Part shown: positions 10,294 through 18,814 of the stretch, one piece after another | Layout of the letters: each line of letters starts with the position of its first letter | How positions within the stretch are numbered: the stretch's first letter is position 1 | Assembly: GCF_900108105.1 (NCBI RefSeq) | Contig: NZ_FNUR01000009.1 | Location: 62,001-126,000, forward strand | Reading direction: 5' to 3' | Origin: Butyrivibrio sp. Su6 | GTDB taxonomy: Bacteria > Bacillota > Clostridia > Lachnospirales > Lachnospiraceae | Length of the DNA stretch: 64,000 nt | Made by a program: the position numbers and the translations under genes | The notes under the pieces: generated by a model | The model's database searches: none | Told to the model about the DNA's origin: nothing | The model's input: only the letters and a program-made list of their open reading frames with translations

Positions 10294-10323
10294 TAGGCTG
10301 CTGTGCTTGCACATTGCAGCCTA
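10294..10323 (+). other. Hairpin between dnaK and dnaJ
   Basis: TAGGCTGC and GCAGCCTA, with inner TGTGC/GCACA pairing, form a stem-loop in the 87-nt dnaK-dnaJ gap. There is no T run, so it looks like an mRNA processing or stability element rather than a terminator. Confidence 0.5.
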
Positions 10324-10358
10324 TGACCATGAATACCAAATAGATTTGAGGAATATAT

Positions 10359-11540
10359 ATGGCAGAGCAAAAGCGCGACTATTATGAAGTCCTTGGAGTT
10401 AGTAAGAACGCCTCTGAGGAGGAAATAAAAAAAGCATACAGAGTACTTGCCAAGAAGTATCACCCTGATATGAATCCTGGTGATGCTGCGGCAGCTGAAA
10501 AATTCAAAGAGGCATCTGAAGCATATGCTGTTCTTAGTGACCCTGAAAAGAAGCGTCAGTACGATCAGTTTGGACATGCTGCGTTTGACGGAGGTGCCGG
10601 TGGATACGGTGGCTTCGACTTTAACGGTGCTGACTTTGGTGATATATTCGGTGATATATTTGGCGATTTCTTTGGCGGCGGAAGGTCACGTCAGGGAGCA
10701 AGAACAGGCCCTTCAAAGGGTGCTAACTTAAGAGCAAGTGTAAGGATCACATTCCTTGAGGCAGTATTTGGATGTGAGAAAGAGCTTGAACTTACAATTA
10801 AAGATTCCTGTCCAACCTGTCATGGAACAGGTGCTAAGCCCGGAACATCAGCTCAGACATGTTCCAAGTGCGGCGGTAAAGGCCAGATAGTATATACACA
10901 GCAGTCATTCTTTGGAACTGTTCGTAACGTTCAGACTTGTCCTGAATGTGGCGGAACAGGTAAAGTTATCAAGGATAAGTGTACAGACTGCCATGGAACA
11001 GGATATATTGCCAGCAGAAAGAAGATCAAAGTCACAATACCTGCAGGTATCGACAATGGTCAGAGTGTAAGAATACGTGAGAAAGGTGAGCCAGGCGTTA
11101 ATGGCGGACCTAGAGGAGATCTTTTAGTAGAGGTTATCGTATCTGATCATCCTATTTTCCAGAGAGAAGGATATGATATCTATTCTATGGTTCCTGTTTC
11201 ATTTGCTGTTGCAGCTCTTGGTGGAACAGTTCTTATTGATACAGTTGATGGAAAGGTTGCTTACGATGTTAAGCCCGGAACACAGACTGATACAAGAGTA
11301 AGACTTCGTTCAAAGGGTGTTCCTTCACTTAGGGACAGAGATACAAGAGGCGACCACTATGTAACACTGGTTGTTCAGGTTCCTGAGAAGCTTTCAAAGG
11401 AAGCTAAGGATCTTCTTAAGAAATTCGATGAGAAGACCGGAGATTCTTTAACTGCTGCTGAACGTATGATGGGAGCAGGAGATAAAGACCCAAGTGGTGA
11501 CGGCTCAGGTGGCAAGAAGAAAAAAGGTTTCTTTAAGTAA
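10359..11540 (+). CDS. dnaJ: Chaperone DnaJ (Hsp40, type I)
   Basis: This 393-aa protein shows the full type I order. The J domain has HPD in [10 protein letters not shown], followed by a Gly/Phe-rich linker rich in GDIFGD repeats. The zinc domain carries four CxxCxGxG units ([32 protein letters not shown]), and two C-terminal beta domains follow. It delivers substrates to DnaK and stimulates its ATPase. A Gly/Lys-rich tail ([10 protein letters not shown]) closes the protein. It is the last gene of the heat-shock operon, with a terminator directly after it. Confidence 0.97.
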   Translation: MAEQKRDYYEVLGVSKNASEEEIKKAYRVLAKKYHPDMNPGDAAAAEKFKEASEAYAVLSDPEKKRQYDQFGHAAFDGGAGGYGGFDFNGADFGDIFGDIFGDFFGGGRSRQGARTGPSKGANLRASVRITFLEAVFGCEKELELTIKDSCPTCHGTGAKPGTSAQTCSKCGGKGQIVYTQQSFFGTVRNVQTCPECGGTGKVIKDKCTDCHGTGYIASRKKIKVTIPAGIDNGQSVRIREKGEPGVNGGPRGDLLVEVIVSDHPIFQREGYDIYSMVPVSFAVAALGGTVLIDTVDGKVAYDVKPGTQTDTRVRLRSKGVPSLRDRDTRGDHYVTLVVQVPEKLSKEAKDLLKKFDEKTGDSLTAAERMMGAGDKDPSGDGSGGKKKKGFFK

Positions 11541-11542
11541 TT

Positions 11543-11571
11543 TTGGCATTTTAAATATTTTGTGTTATTAT
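11543..11571 (+). promoter_or_regulatory. Candidate promoter of prmA-rsmE, just ahead of the dnaJ terminator
   Basis: TTGGCA, a 17-nt spacer and TATTAT begin three bases after the dnaJ stop. The predicted transcript start (about 11578) falls inside the left arm of the dnaJ terminator, so transcripts made here would lack a complete terminator stem. Confidence 0.5.
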
Positions 11572-11574
11572 ACG

Positions 11575-11610
11575 CGTGAAGCGGAAGTAAAAATCTGCTT
11601 CACGTTTTTT
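11575..11610 (+). terminator. Terminator of the heat-shock operon
   Basis: CGTGAAGC and GCTTCACG, extended by partial inner pairing, form a stem followed by TTTTTT. Confidence 0.85.
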
Positions 11611-11642
11611 ACTGTATTTTGAATTTTTGTGGAGGTTTTTCT

Positions 11643-12680
11643 ATGAAGTGGATGCGCTTTAGGGTTCGTACTAATGAAGAATCAGAAGATATAATTATAA
11701 GCTACTTAGAGGATATTGGACTTGAAGGGGCACAGATAGAAGATAATGCTCCACTTTCAGCTGCAGATAAGGAGCAGATGTTTATTGATGCTCCTGAACT
11801 TGAACCTGATGAGAAAGATAACGGAATCGAAGCAGGTGCAGCTTATCTTAATTTCTTTTTGGAAATAGATGATGACAATATGCTCACTGTTGAACTTCAG
11901 GATGAAAACGGTGAATACGTCAAAGTTAAGAAGACACCTGAAGAGATCGAGAGCCAGATCAAGGAGCAGCTCGATGAACTTAGAACTTTCTCTGATATTG
12001 GAGATGGAACAATTTCCATATCAGTTACAGAGGATATTGACTGGATCAATAACTGGAAGCAGTATTTCCATAAATTCTATATTGATGACGTTTTAGTTAT
12101 TCCTTCCTGGGAAAAAGAGACTACAGAAGACGATGAGAAGGCTAGCATGGTGCTTCATATAGATCCTGGCACAGCTTTTGGTACCGGTATGCACGAGACA
12201 ACTCAGCTGTGCATCCGCATGCTCAGAAAGTATGTTACTAAAGATACAGAACTTTTAGATGTAGGAACAGGAAGCGGAGTATTGTCCATCCTTGCCCTTA
12301 TGTTCGGAGCAAAACATGCCGTTGGCACAGACCTTGATAAGTGTGCAGTTCCGGCAGTTAAAGAGAATATGGAAAATAATGGCATCGCTGAAGACAAGTT
12401 CGAGATGATGATCGGAAATATCATTGATGACAAGTCAGTTCAGGATGCTGTTGGATATGATAAATACGATATAGTTGTTGCAAACATTTTAGCCAATGTG
12501 CTTGTTCCCCTTACTCCTGTAATACTTGGCCAGTTAAAGAAGGGCGGAATATATATTACTTCAGGTATTATCAATACCAAGGAAGAAGAGGTAAAGAAGG
12601 CACATCTTGATGCGGGACTTGAGATACTTGAGATCCATCATCAGGGAGACTGGGTTTCAATTACTTCGAGGAAAAACTGA
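11643..12680 (+). CDS. prmA: Ribosomal protein L11 methyltransferase PrmA
   Basis: This 345-aa class I SAM-dependent methyltransferase has the PrmA signatures DPGTAFGTGMHETT, LLDVGTGSGVLSI (SAM motif I) and VVANILANVL in the catalytic domain, after an N-terminal L11-binding domain. It trimethylates ribosomal protein L11. The start is ATG 11643, with GGAGG 7 nt upstream; an earlier in-frame start at 11619 would place the ribosome site inside the gene. Its TGA overlaps the rsmE ATG by one base, indicating translational coupling. A dnaK-dnaJ-prmA-rsmE order is common in Firmicutes. Confidence 0.95.
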   Translation: MKWMRFRVRTNEESEDIIISYLEDIGLEGAQIEDNAPLSAADKEQMFIDAPELEPDEKDNGIEAGAAYLNFFLEIDDDNMLTVELQDENGEYVKVKKTPEEIESQIKEQLDELRTFSDIGDGTISISVTEDIDWINNWKQYFHKFYIDDVLVIPSWEKETTEDDEKASMVLHIDPGTAFGTGMHETTQLCIRMLRKYVTKDTELLDVGTGSGVLSILALMFGAKHAVGTDLDKCAVPAVKENMENNGIAEDKFEMMIGNIIDDKSVQDAVGYDKYDIVVANILANVLVPLTPVILGQLKKGGIYITSGIINTKEEEVKKAHLDAGLEILEIHHQGDWVSITSRKN

Positions 12681-13432
12681 TGTATCATTTTTTTGTGGAG
12701 AGTAATCAGATTACTCCTGATTATAAAAACGTTGAGATCACCGGAAGTGATTTTAACCATATAGCTAATGTTCTCAGAATGAAGGTTGGCGAGCAGTTTT
12801 CTGTCAGCATTCGAGGTGATGAGGACGGAAAAGAGATTTTTTACGAAATTGAGAGTATTAGCGACAGCAGCGTTATTGGAAAACTGTGCTTTATAGAAGA
12901 GGGTTCACAGGAACTTCCTTCAAAGATATATCTTTTTCAGGGACTTCCAAAAGTCGATAAGATGGAGCTCATAATTCAGAAAGCTGTTGAACTTGGCGCT
13001 TTTGAGATCGTTCCCATGGCCACAAAGAGATGCGTAGTAAAGCTTGATGAAAAGAAATCTCAGTCCAAGATAAAGAGATGGCAGGCTATAGCGGAAGCAG
13101 CTGCTAAACAGAGCAAAAGAGCCATCATTCCAAATGTTCACATGCCAATGACCATGAAAGAGGCAGTTCAGTACGCAAAAGATATGGATGTTAAGCTTAT
13201 TCCATACGAGAATGCTGAGCATATGGACGAGACTAAAAAGCTCATAGAAGGAATAAAACCGGGAGAGAGCGTTGCTGTATTTATCGGGCCTGAAGGCGGC
13301 TTTTCTGAGGAAGAGATCGAGCTTTGCAGGGCGAGCGATATAAAGCCAATTACTTTGGGAAAAAGAATTCTCAGAACAGAAACAGCAGGATTTACTATCA
13401 TATCCTGGTTAATGTATCATCTTGAAGGATAA
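12680..13432 (+). CDS. rsmE: 16S rRNA (uracil1498-N3)-methyltransferase RsmE
   Basis: This 250-aa SPOUT-class methyltransferase has the C-terminal knot motifs VAVFIGPEGGFSEEE and LGKRILRTETAGF, which form the SAM-binding trefoil knot, behind an N-terminal PUA-like domain containing HIANVLRMKVGE. It methylates N3 of U1498 in 16S rRNA helix 44. Its start overlaps the prmA stop, and the cysteine desulfurase gene begins 15 bases after its end. Confidence 0.95.
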   Translation: MYHFFVESNQITPDYKNVEITGSDFNHIANVLRMKVGEQFSVSIRGDEDGKEIFYEIESISDSSVIGKLCFIEEGSQELPSKIYLFQGLPKVDKMELIIQKAVELGAFEIVPMATKRCVVKLDEKKSQSKIKRWQAIAEAAAKQSKRAIIPNVHMPMTMKEAVQYAKDMDVKLIPYENAEHMDETKKLIEGIKPGESVAVFIGPEGGFSEEEIELCRASDIKPITLGKRILRTETAGFTIISWLMYHLEG

Positions 13433-13447
13433 TAGGACATAAATAAA

Positions 13448-14605
13448 ATGGAAGCATATTTAGATAATTCCGCAACCACAAGAGCTTACGATGAGGTGGC
13501 AGATCTGGTTGCAAAGATAATGAAAGAAGAATATGGAAATCCATCCAGTGTTCATCACATGGGAATGGTTTCCGGTGAGAGACTTTCACAGGCAAGAGAG
13601 ACAATTGCCGCAAGTCTTAAGGTTGATCCGCAGGAAATAGTTTTTACTTCCGGTGGAACAGAGTCTGATAACCTGGCTCTTATAGGCGTGGCAAGAGCCA
13701 ATAAATGGCGTGGTAATCACATCATTACAACCAAGATTGAGCATCCTGCCATACTTGAGACAATGGCTTTTCTTGAAAAAGAAGGCTTTGAAATAACATA
13801 TCTTTCAGTAGACGAGACAGGAACTATTGATCTTGATGAGCTGAAAAATGCCATCAGAAAAGAGACAATACTTGTTTCAATCATGTTTGTTAACAACGAG
13901 ATTGGAACACTTATGCCGATCCAGAAAGCCGGAGAGCTCATAAAGAGCGTCAATAAGGACACATACTTCCACGTGGATGCGGTTCAGGCTTATGGTAAAG
14001 TTCTTATCAGACCTAGAACTATGAACATAGATCTTTTGTCTGTAAGCGGACACAAGATCCATGGACCAAAGGGAGTCGGCTTTTTATACGTAAAGAAAGG
14101 AACAAAGATTGTTCCTATATGCTATGGAGGCGGACAGCAAAAGGGAATGAGATCGGGAACTGAGAATGTTCCGGGAATTGCAGGCCTTGCTCTTGCAGCT
14201 AAGAAATGTTACGAGGATTTTGATGCAAAGATAAAGAAGCTCTATGATCTGAAGCAGTACACTGTTGATTCACTTCTTGAGCGCATTCCTGATATTAAGA
14301 TCAACGGACAAAAAGTAAGTGAAGGTGCACCACACATTATCAGTGTTTCTATAAAGGGACTTGCAGCAGAGACAGTGCTTAACATGCTCAGCAGCAAAAA
14401 TATTTATGTATCTGCGGGAAGCGCCTGCACATCTAACAATCCACATGTGTCAGATACGCTCCAGGCAATAGGTCTTGAAAAAGATTTGCTTGAATCAACA
14501 ATTCGTATTAGTATGTCATTTATGACTACCAAAGAAGAAATGGATTATTTTTTGGATACACTTTGTTCTCAGGTTTCTAACATGAGAAAGTTTTACAGGC
14601 ATTAA
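13448..14605 (+). CDS. Cysteine desulfurase (IscS/NifS family)
   Basis: This 385-aa PLP enzyme has TSGGTESDNLALIG, HVDAVQAYGK, SGHKIHGPKGVGFLY with the Schiff-base Lys, and the mobile-loop cysteine in SAGSACTSN. It takes sulfur from cysteine as a persulfide. The next gene, thiI, lies 15 bases downstream. This pairing (NifZ-ThiI in Bacillus subtilis) supplies sulfur for 4-thiouridine in tRNA, so this desulfurase is probably dedicated to ThiI; that role is inferred from context, not from the sequence. Confidence 0.94.
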   Translation: MEAYLDNSATTRAYDEVADLVAKIMKEEYGNPSSVHHMGMVSGERLSQARETIAASLKVDPQEIVFTSGGTESDNLALIGVARANKWRGNHIITTKIEHPAILETMAFLEKEGFEITYLSVDETGTIDLDELKNAIRKETILVSIMFVNNEIGTLMPIQKAGELIKSVNKDTYFHVDAVQAYGKVLIRPRTMNIDLLSVSGHKIHGPKGVGFLYVKKGTKIVPICYGGGQQKGMRSGTENVPGIAGLALAAKKCYEDFDAKIKKLYDLKQYTVDSLLERIPDIKINGQKVSEGAPHIISVSIKGLAAETVLNMLSSKNIYVSAGSACTSNNPHVSDTLQAIGLEKDLLESTIRISMSFMTTKEEMDYFLDTLCSQVSNMRKFYRH

Positions 14606-14620
14606 AAGAAAGAGGTATTT

Positions 14621-15823
14621 ATGCAGTATCATGCTTTTGTGATCAAGTACGCGGAAATTGGTGTTAAAGGTAAGAACAGATACGTTTTCGAGGAAGCTTT
14701 AGTTAAACAGATAAGAAGAGTTCTTTCAAAATGCGACGGTAAATTTAATGTTACCCGTGTTGCAGGAAGAATGTACATTGACGCTCAGGATTTTGACTTC
14801 AATGAAACAGTTGACAGCTTAAAGACTGTTTTTGGTATTACAGGAATCTGCCCTGCTGTATCTATTGCAAGAGACAGCGAGAATCATCTTCCTGATGTTG
14901 ATGGCGTTGCTAAGGCAGTTATAGACTTCATTGACGGAGTTTACCCTGACAAAAACAAGACCTTCAAGGTAAAGGTTAGAAGAGTTGATAAGAGCTATCC
15001 TATGGATTCAATGGCTATGGCTGCAGAACTTGGAGCCAGAATTCTTGATGCCTATGAGGAGATGAAGGTAGATGTTCATGATCCTGAGATTCTTATAAAT
15101 GTAGAGCTCAGAGAAAAACTCAACATTTACTCAGAGGTAATACCGGGACCTGGTGGAATGCCTATTGGAACTGCAGGTAAAGCAATGCTTCTTTTGTCCG
15201 GAGGAATTGATTCACCGGTTGCAGGCTACATGGTTGCTAAAAGAGGTGTTGAAATAGAGGCAGTTTATTTCAATGCGCCTCCATATACAAGTGAGAAGGC
15301 TAAGCAGAAGGTTGTTGATCTTGCAGGAGTTATTGCCAAGTACACAGGCAAGGTTAAGCTTCATGTTATCAACTTTACAGATATTCAGATGTACATTTAT
15401 GAGAAGTGCCCTCACGAAGAACTCACTATCATCATGCGTAGATATATGATGAGAATAGCAGATATGCTTGCAGGAGAGTCTGGATGTATGGGACTTATCA
15501 CAGGTGAGAGTATTGGCCAGGTAGCTTCACAGACAATGCAGAGCCTTATCTGCACAGGTGAAGTTGTAACAGATATCCCTGTTTACAGACCACTTATCGC
15601 TTTTGATAAACAGGACATTGTGGATATCTCCTATAAGATTGATGCATATGAGACTTCTATCCTTCCTTATGAGGACTGCTGCACTATCTTTGTTGCCAAG
15701 CACCCTGTAACAAAGCCAAGAGCTGATATCATCAGAAGACATGAAGAGCTTTTGAATGAAAAGATAGATGAACTTGTAAAAGTAGCCCTTGAGACTGATG
15801 AAGTTATTGTGGTAAGTAAGTGA
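14621..15823 (+). CDS. thiI: tRNA sulfurtransferase ThiI
   Basis: This 400-aa protein carries a ferredoxin-like/THUMP N-terminal region (about 1-165) and a PP-loop ATP pyrophosphatase domain with LLLSGGIDSPVAGYMVAKRG. It makes 4-thiouridine at position 8 of tRNA. As in most Firmicutes it lacks the C-terminal rhodanese domain of the E. coli enzyme, so sulfur must be passed on directly from the neighbouring desulfurase. The C-terminal DCCTIFVAKHP segment is typical of the short form. AGAGG lies before the ATG. Confidence 0.96.
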   Translation: MQYHAFVIKYAEIGVKGKNRYVFEEALVKQIRRVLSKCDGKFNVTRVAGRMYIDAQDFDFNETVDSLKTVFGITGICPAVSIARDSENHLPDVDGVAKAVIDFIDGVYPDKNKTFKVKVRRVDKSYPMDSMAMAAELGARILDAYEEMKVDVHDPEILINVELREKLNIYSEVIPGPGGMPIGTAGKAMLLLSGGIDSPVAGYMVAKRGVEIEAVYFNAPPYTSEKAKQKVVDLAGVIAKYTGKVKLHVINFTDIQMYIYEKCPHEELTIIMRRYMMRIADMLAGESGCMGLITGESIGQVASQTMQSLICTGEVVTDIPVYRPLIAFDKQDIVDISYKIDAYETSILPYEDCCTIFVAKHPVTKPRADIIRRHEELLNEKIDELVKVALETDEVIVVSK

Positions 15824-15912
15824 TCTTTGTTCAAGGAAGTTCTGTTCTCCGCTTCGCTTCGACAGAACGCGTTCGAATTAAGCTCGAAAATACCTCGCTA
15901 AATTCTCACAGC

Positions 15913-15949
15913 AAAAAGACCATCTTAAACCGAAGTTTAAGATGGTCTT
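15913..15949 (-). terminator. Terminator between thiI and the HPr-like gene
   Basis: A perfect 15-bp stem (AAGACCATCTTAAAC and its complement) with a CGAA loop has a T run on the minus strand, so it ends the HPr-like transcript. It may also stop thiI reading the other way. A weaker GTTCTGT...ACAGAAC hairpin lies upstream at 15839-15868. Confidence 0.85.
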
Positions 15950-15984
15950 GAATAAACTTTTTAAATAGATCTAATCTATAAAGA

Positions 15985-16215
15985 TTAGATCATGTAAGGC
16001 TTCAATACTTCGAGAACCTCATCTGCGCCGTCTTCTGCATGGATATTAAGATCGATAGGCTTTGAAAGATCGAGTGAGAAAATACCCATAATAGACTTTG
16101 CATCGATAACGTATCTTCCTGAAACGAGGTCGAAGTCATAATCAAACTTCGTAATATCGTTTACGAAAGATTTTACCTTATCGATAGAATTTAAAGAAAT
16201 TTTTACGGTCTTCAT
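15985..16215 (-). CDS. HPr-like protein lacking the phosphorylatable histidine
   Basis: This 76-aa protein has the length and shape of PTS HPr proteins. DAKSIMGIFSLDLS corresponds to the HPr helix around the regulatory serine (here Ser41). The active-site segment that carries His15 in true HPr (GLHLRPAG in the ptsH product of this window) is missing, and residue 15 is Lys. It therefore cannot pass phosphate from Enzyme I in the normal way. It may be a regulatory paralogue, by analogy to Crh of Bacillus, but that is inference. AGGAGG and a TTGACT-17-TACTAT promoter lie directly upstream. Confidence 0.82.
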   Translation of the reverse strand: MKTVKISLNSIDKVKSFVNDITKFDYDFDLVSGRYVIDAKSIMGIFSLDLSKPIDLNIHAEDGADEVLEVLKPYMI

Positions 16216-16241
16216 TGCGCAAATACCTCCTTCTTTTCTTT

Positions 16242-16270
16242 ATAGTAAACGCAGTAACGGCAAAAGTCAA
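16242..16270 (-). promoter_or_regulatory. Promoter of the HPr-like gene
   Basis: On the minus strand, TTGACT, a 17-nt spacer and TACTAT lie about 27 nt before the start codon. Confidence 0.65.
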
Positions 16271-16307
16271 TGACTTGACAAAAACAAAATTAGAAAGAAA
16301 TTGTAAT

Positions 16308-17660
16308 ATGCAAAATAACGTTAACGGATTAAAGATTGCACTTCACAATCTTGGATGTAAAGTAAATAGCTATGAAATGGATGTGATGAGCCAGAAACTC
16401 AAGGAAAATGGCGCTGAGATCGTGCCTTTTGATGAGAAGGCAGATGTCTATATCATCAACACCTGCACGGTTACTAATATTGCAGACAGAAAGTCAAGGC
16501 AGATGCTTCACAGAGCCAAAAAAGAAAATCCTGAGGCTACTGTTGTTGCTGTCGGCTGCTATGTTGAGACAGGAATTGATGGCGTAAAAAAAGATGAGTG
16601 CATCGACCTGGCAGTTGGAAACAACAAAAAATCAGAGATTGTTGAGATTCTTAACGAATTCTTTGAAGCCAGGAATGATATAGATGACAAGACATTAAAC
16701 GGTCATTCTGTCATTGATATTAATCATACTAATGAATATGAAGACATGACTCTTACACAGATGCCTGAGCATACAAGAGCTTATATTAAGATTCAGGATG
16801 GATGTAATCAGTTTTGCTCATATTGTGTGATCCCATATGCGAGAGGAAGAGTAAGAAGTCGTGAGGTGAAGGATATTCTTGCTGAGATCAAGGGCCTTGT
16901 GGCAGCAGGCTGTAAGGAGGTGGTTCTTACAGGTATCCACACCAGTTCATACGGCGTGGATTTTGGCCAGCCTCAGCTTATTGATCTTGTAGAGCAGATC
17001 GCTGATATTGCAGGCATAGAAAGAATCCGTTTAAGCTCCCTTGAGCCAAGGATCATCACAGAAGAAAATGCCAAGAGACTTGCAGCTATTCCTAAGCTCT
17101 GCCCACATTTCCATCTCTCGCTTCAGAGTGGCTGTGATTCAGTGCTTAAGCGCATGAACAGGCACTATACTGCTGCAGACTTTAAAGAAAGCGTAAGGAT
17201 ACTCAGGGAAGTATTTGATAGACCGGCAATTACAACTGATGTTATAGTTGGATTCCCTGGCGAAACTGAGGAAGAGTTTGAAGAGTGCAGGAAGTTTGTG
17301 ACAGATATAGACTTCTATGAAATGCATGTATTTAAATACTCTCCGAGAAAAGGCACAGTAGCTGCAGGAATGAAGGAGCAGCTCACTGACAAAGAAAAGA
17401 CTGCAAGAAGCGAAGTCCTTCTTCACTTGACAAGAAAGCAGGCAGAATGTTATCGTAACCTCTTTATCGGAGAAAAACTTCGTGTTCTTTGGGAAGATGA
17501 AGAAGAGATAAAGGGAAAGCGTTACATGATAGGTCATACTGACAGATATGTGCGCGTTGCGGTTCCGGAAAATCAGATAGACAAGTATGGAGCACATTCA
17601 GGGGAGATAACTACAGTTTCTCCTTCAGCCTTTATAAATGCGGATACATTGCTTATTTGA
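16308..17660 (+). CDS. mtaB: tRNA (ms2t6A37) methylthiotransferase MtaB
   Basis: This 450-aa radical-SAM protein has the N-terminal UPF0004 cysteines (HNLGCKVNSYE, NTCTVT, VGCYVE), the radical-SAM triad CNQFCSYC and a C-terminal TRAM domain. It converts t6A37 to ms2t6A37 in tRNAs reading ANN codons. The opening LGCKVNSYE and overall length favour MtaB over MiaB or RimO. The ATG at 16308 starts the conserved part; an upstream frame beginning at 16215 would add 31 unconserved residues and run through the HPr-like promoter, so I reject it. The ribosome site is weak. Confidence 0.93.
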   Translation: MQNNVNGLKIALHNLGCKVNSYEMDVMSQKLKENGAEIVPFDEKADVYIINTCTVTNIADRKSRQMLHRAKKENPEATVVAVGCYVETGIDGVKKDECIDLAVGNNKKSEIVEILNEFFEARNDIDDKTLNGHSVIDINHTNEYEDMTLTQMPEHTRAYIKIQDGCNQFCSYCVIPYARGRVRSREVKDILAEIKGLVAAGCKEVVLTGIHTSSYGVDFGQPQLIDLVEQIADIAGIERIRLSSLEPRIITEENAKRLAAIPKLCPHFHLSLQSGCDSVLKRMNRHYTAADFKESVRILREVFDRPAITTDVIVGFPGETEEEFEECRKFVTDIDFYEMHVFKYSPRKGTVAAGMKEQLTDKEKTARSEVLLHLTRKQAECYRNLFIGEKLRVLWEDEEEIKGKRYMIGHTDRYVRVAVPENQIDKYGAHSGEITTVSPSAFINADTLLI

Positions 17661-17662
17661 TT

Positions 17663-17691
17663 TTGTTAGTGTAATATTAATACTGTATAAG
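17663..17691 (+). promoter_or_regulatory. Promoter of the ireB-ruvX-... operon
   Basis: TTGTTA, a 17-nt spacer and TATAAG directly follow the mtaB stop, about 70 nt before the ireB start. Confidence 0.6.
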
Positions 17692-17762
17692 TGTCTTATT
17701 ATTCTTTTAAGACCTTTGCAAATATGAGGAATATCCTATTATTCCAGGAACGGAGAAAGTTT

Positions 17763-18038
17763 ATGGCAGATCAGGATTTAGGAAACACCCAATTTTTTAA
17801 AGTAGAAGTTGAGCCTGAAACAGGGGTTAAGAAAGTTCTTTCTGTTGTTTATGATGCTCTCCTCGAAAAGGGATACAATCCGGTTAACCAGATTGTAGGA
17901 TACATTATGTCTGGTGATCCTACCTACATTACCAGCCATAAGGGGGCAAGAAGTCTCATCATGAAGGTTGAGCGTGATGAGCTTGTTGAAGAGATGCTTA
18001 CTGAGTATATCAAGAGTAATAACTGGGCAAGCAAATAA
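17763..18038 (+). CDS. ireB: IreB family regulatory phosphoprotein (YrzL, UPF0297)
   Basis: This 91-aa protein matches the IreB/YrzL family: a short N-terminal segment containing Thr and FFKVE, then [31 protein letters not shown]. In Enterococcus, IreB is phosphorylated by the Ser/Thr kinase IreK and controls cephalosporin tolerance. Here the kinase/phosphatase pair is about 16 kb away and of a different build. The ATG at 17763 follows a GGAG site. The order ireB-ruvX-DUF1292 is widely conserved in Firmicutes (yrzL-yrrK-yrzB). Confidence 0.92.
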   Translation: MADQDLGNTQFFKVEVEPETGVKKVLSVVYDALLEKGYNPVNQIVGYIMSGDPTYITSHKGARSLIMKVERDELVEEMLTEYIKSNNWASK

Positions 18039-18057
18039 TTTTTATTGGAAGTAACAT

Positions 18058-18489
18058 ATGCGAATTATGGGTCTTGACTACGGTTCCAAGACTGTTGGCG
18101 TAGCGCTCAGCGATGAGCTTTTATTGACTGCAGGTGCCAAGGAGATTATCCGTAGAAAAGAAGAAAACAAATTAAGAAGAACGCTAGCGCGCATTGAGGA
18201 GCTTATTGAGGAGTTTAAGGTGGAGAAAATAGTCCTTGGACTTCCGGTTAACATGGATCAGACTCCCTCTGTGCGCTCTGAGTTATGTCTTGAATTCAAA
18301 GACAAAATAGAGAGAAGATGCGGAATCCCTGTTATTATGTGGGATGAGAGACTTACGACTGTTGAGGCTGATGAGATAATGGATGAAGCCGGTATAAGAG
18401 GCCGTGAGCGCAAAGAGTACGTAGATATGATAGCAGCTCAGGTAATCCTTCAGGATTATCTGGATAACAGCAAAACAAATGGTGAATAA
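18058..18489 (+). CDS. ruvX: Putative pre-16S rRNA nuclease / Holliday junction resolvase-like RuvX (YqgF)
   Basis: This 143-aa RNase H-fold protein has GLDYGSKTVGVALSDEL (first catalytic Asp), IVLGLPVNMD and the C-terminal MWDERLTTVEAD, the usual YqgF motifs. The family processes the 5' end of pre-16S rRNA and was earlier called a Holliday junction resolvase. It lies between ireB and the DUF1292 gene, as in Bacillus, with 20 bases or fewer between genes. Confidence 0.94.
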   Translation: MRIMGLDYGSKTVGVALSDELLLTAGAKEIIRRKEENKLRRTLARIEELIEEFKVEKIVLGLPVNMDQTPSVRSELCLEFKDKIERRCGIPVIMWDERLTTVEADEIMDEAGIRGRERKEYVDMIAAQVILQDYLDNSKTNGE

Positions 18490-18491
18490 TA

Positions 18492-18755
18492 TTGGAAAAA
18501 ATAATTTTTAGTCCCGATGGGGAAGAAGCAGTAGAGTTCTACTGCCTTGAACAGACAAGCCTTGGTGGAAAGACCTACCTGCTTGTGACAGATGAAGAAG
18601 ATGGTGACGGAGAGGCGCTTATTTTACGCGACGACTCCGATATTAAAGATGAAGAAGCGGTTTATGTAATCGTGGACGACGATCTGGAACTGGATGCAGT
18701 TGCAGGTGTTTTTCGTAAGCTGCTTTCTGAGGATGGAATAGATCTTGATATCTAA
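18492..18755 (+). CDS. DUF1292 family protein (YrzB, UPF0473)
   Basis: This small, very acidic 87-aa protein carries the DUF1292 pattern: IIFSPDGEEAVEFYCLEQT, then a middle TYLLVTDEE segment and an acidic end. The family is conserved next to ruvX in Firmicutes; its biochemical role is unknown. The start is a TTG three bases after the ruvX stop, with only a weak ribosome site, which suggests translation coupled to ruvX. Confidence 0.9.
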   Translation: MEKIIFSPDGEEAVEFYCLEQTSLGGKTYLLVTDEEDGDGEALILRDDSDIKDEEAVYVIVDDDLELDAVAGVFRKLLSEDGIDLDI

Positions 18756-18802
18756 CGGGGAGCATAGTTGATAGCAGGTTCTATTTGTCCGCCAATATAA
18801 AT

Positions 18803-18807
18803 GGAGG
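18803..18807 (+). promoter_or_regulatory. Ribosome binding site deciding the TTG start of the RNase J gene
   Basis: GGAGG ends 7 nt before TTG at 18815; an earlier in-frame TTG at 18785 has no such site. Confidence 0.75.
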
Positions 18808-18814
18808 ATTTAAT

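Noticed and set aside
10294-10323. dnaK-dnaJ hairpin as terminator
   Set aside because: No T run follows and dnaJ needs to be transcribed with dnaK; kept only as an mRNA hairpin.
15839-15868. GTTCTGT/ACAGAAC hairpin with repeated CGCTTCG-like text after thiI
   Set aside because: Stem is only 7 bp with a 16-nt loop and no T run; the strong terminator just downstream explains the gap better.
16275-16280. Perfect TTGACA as a -35 for mtaB
   Set aside because: No acceptable -10 lies 16-18 nt downstream, so I do not call a promoter.
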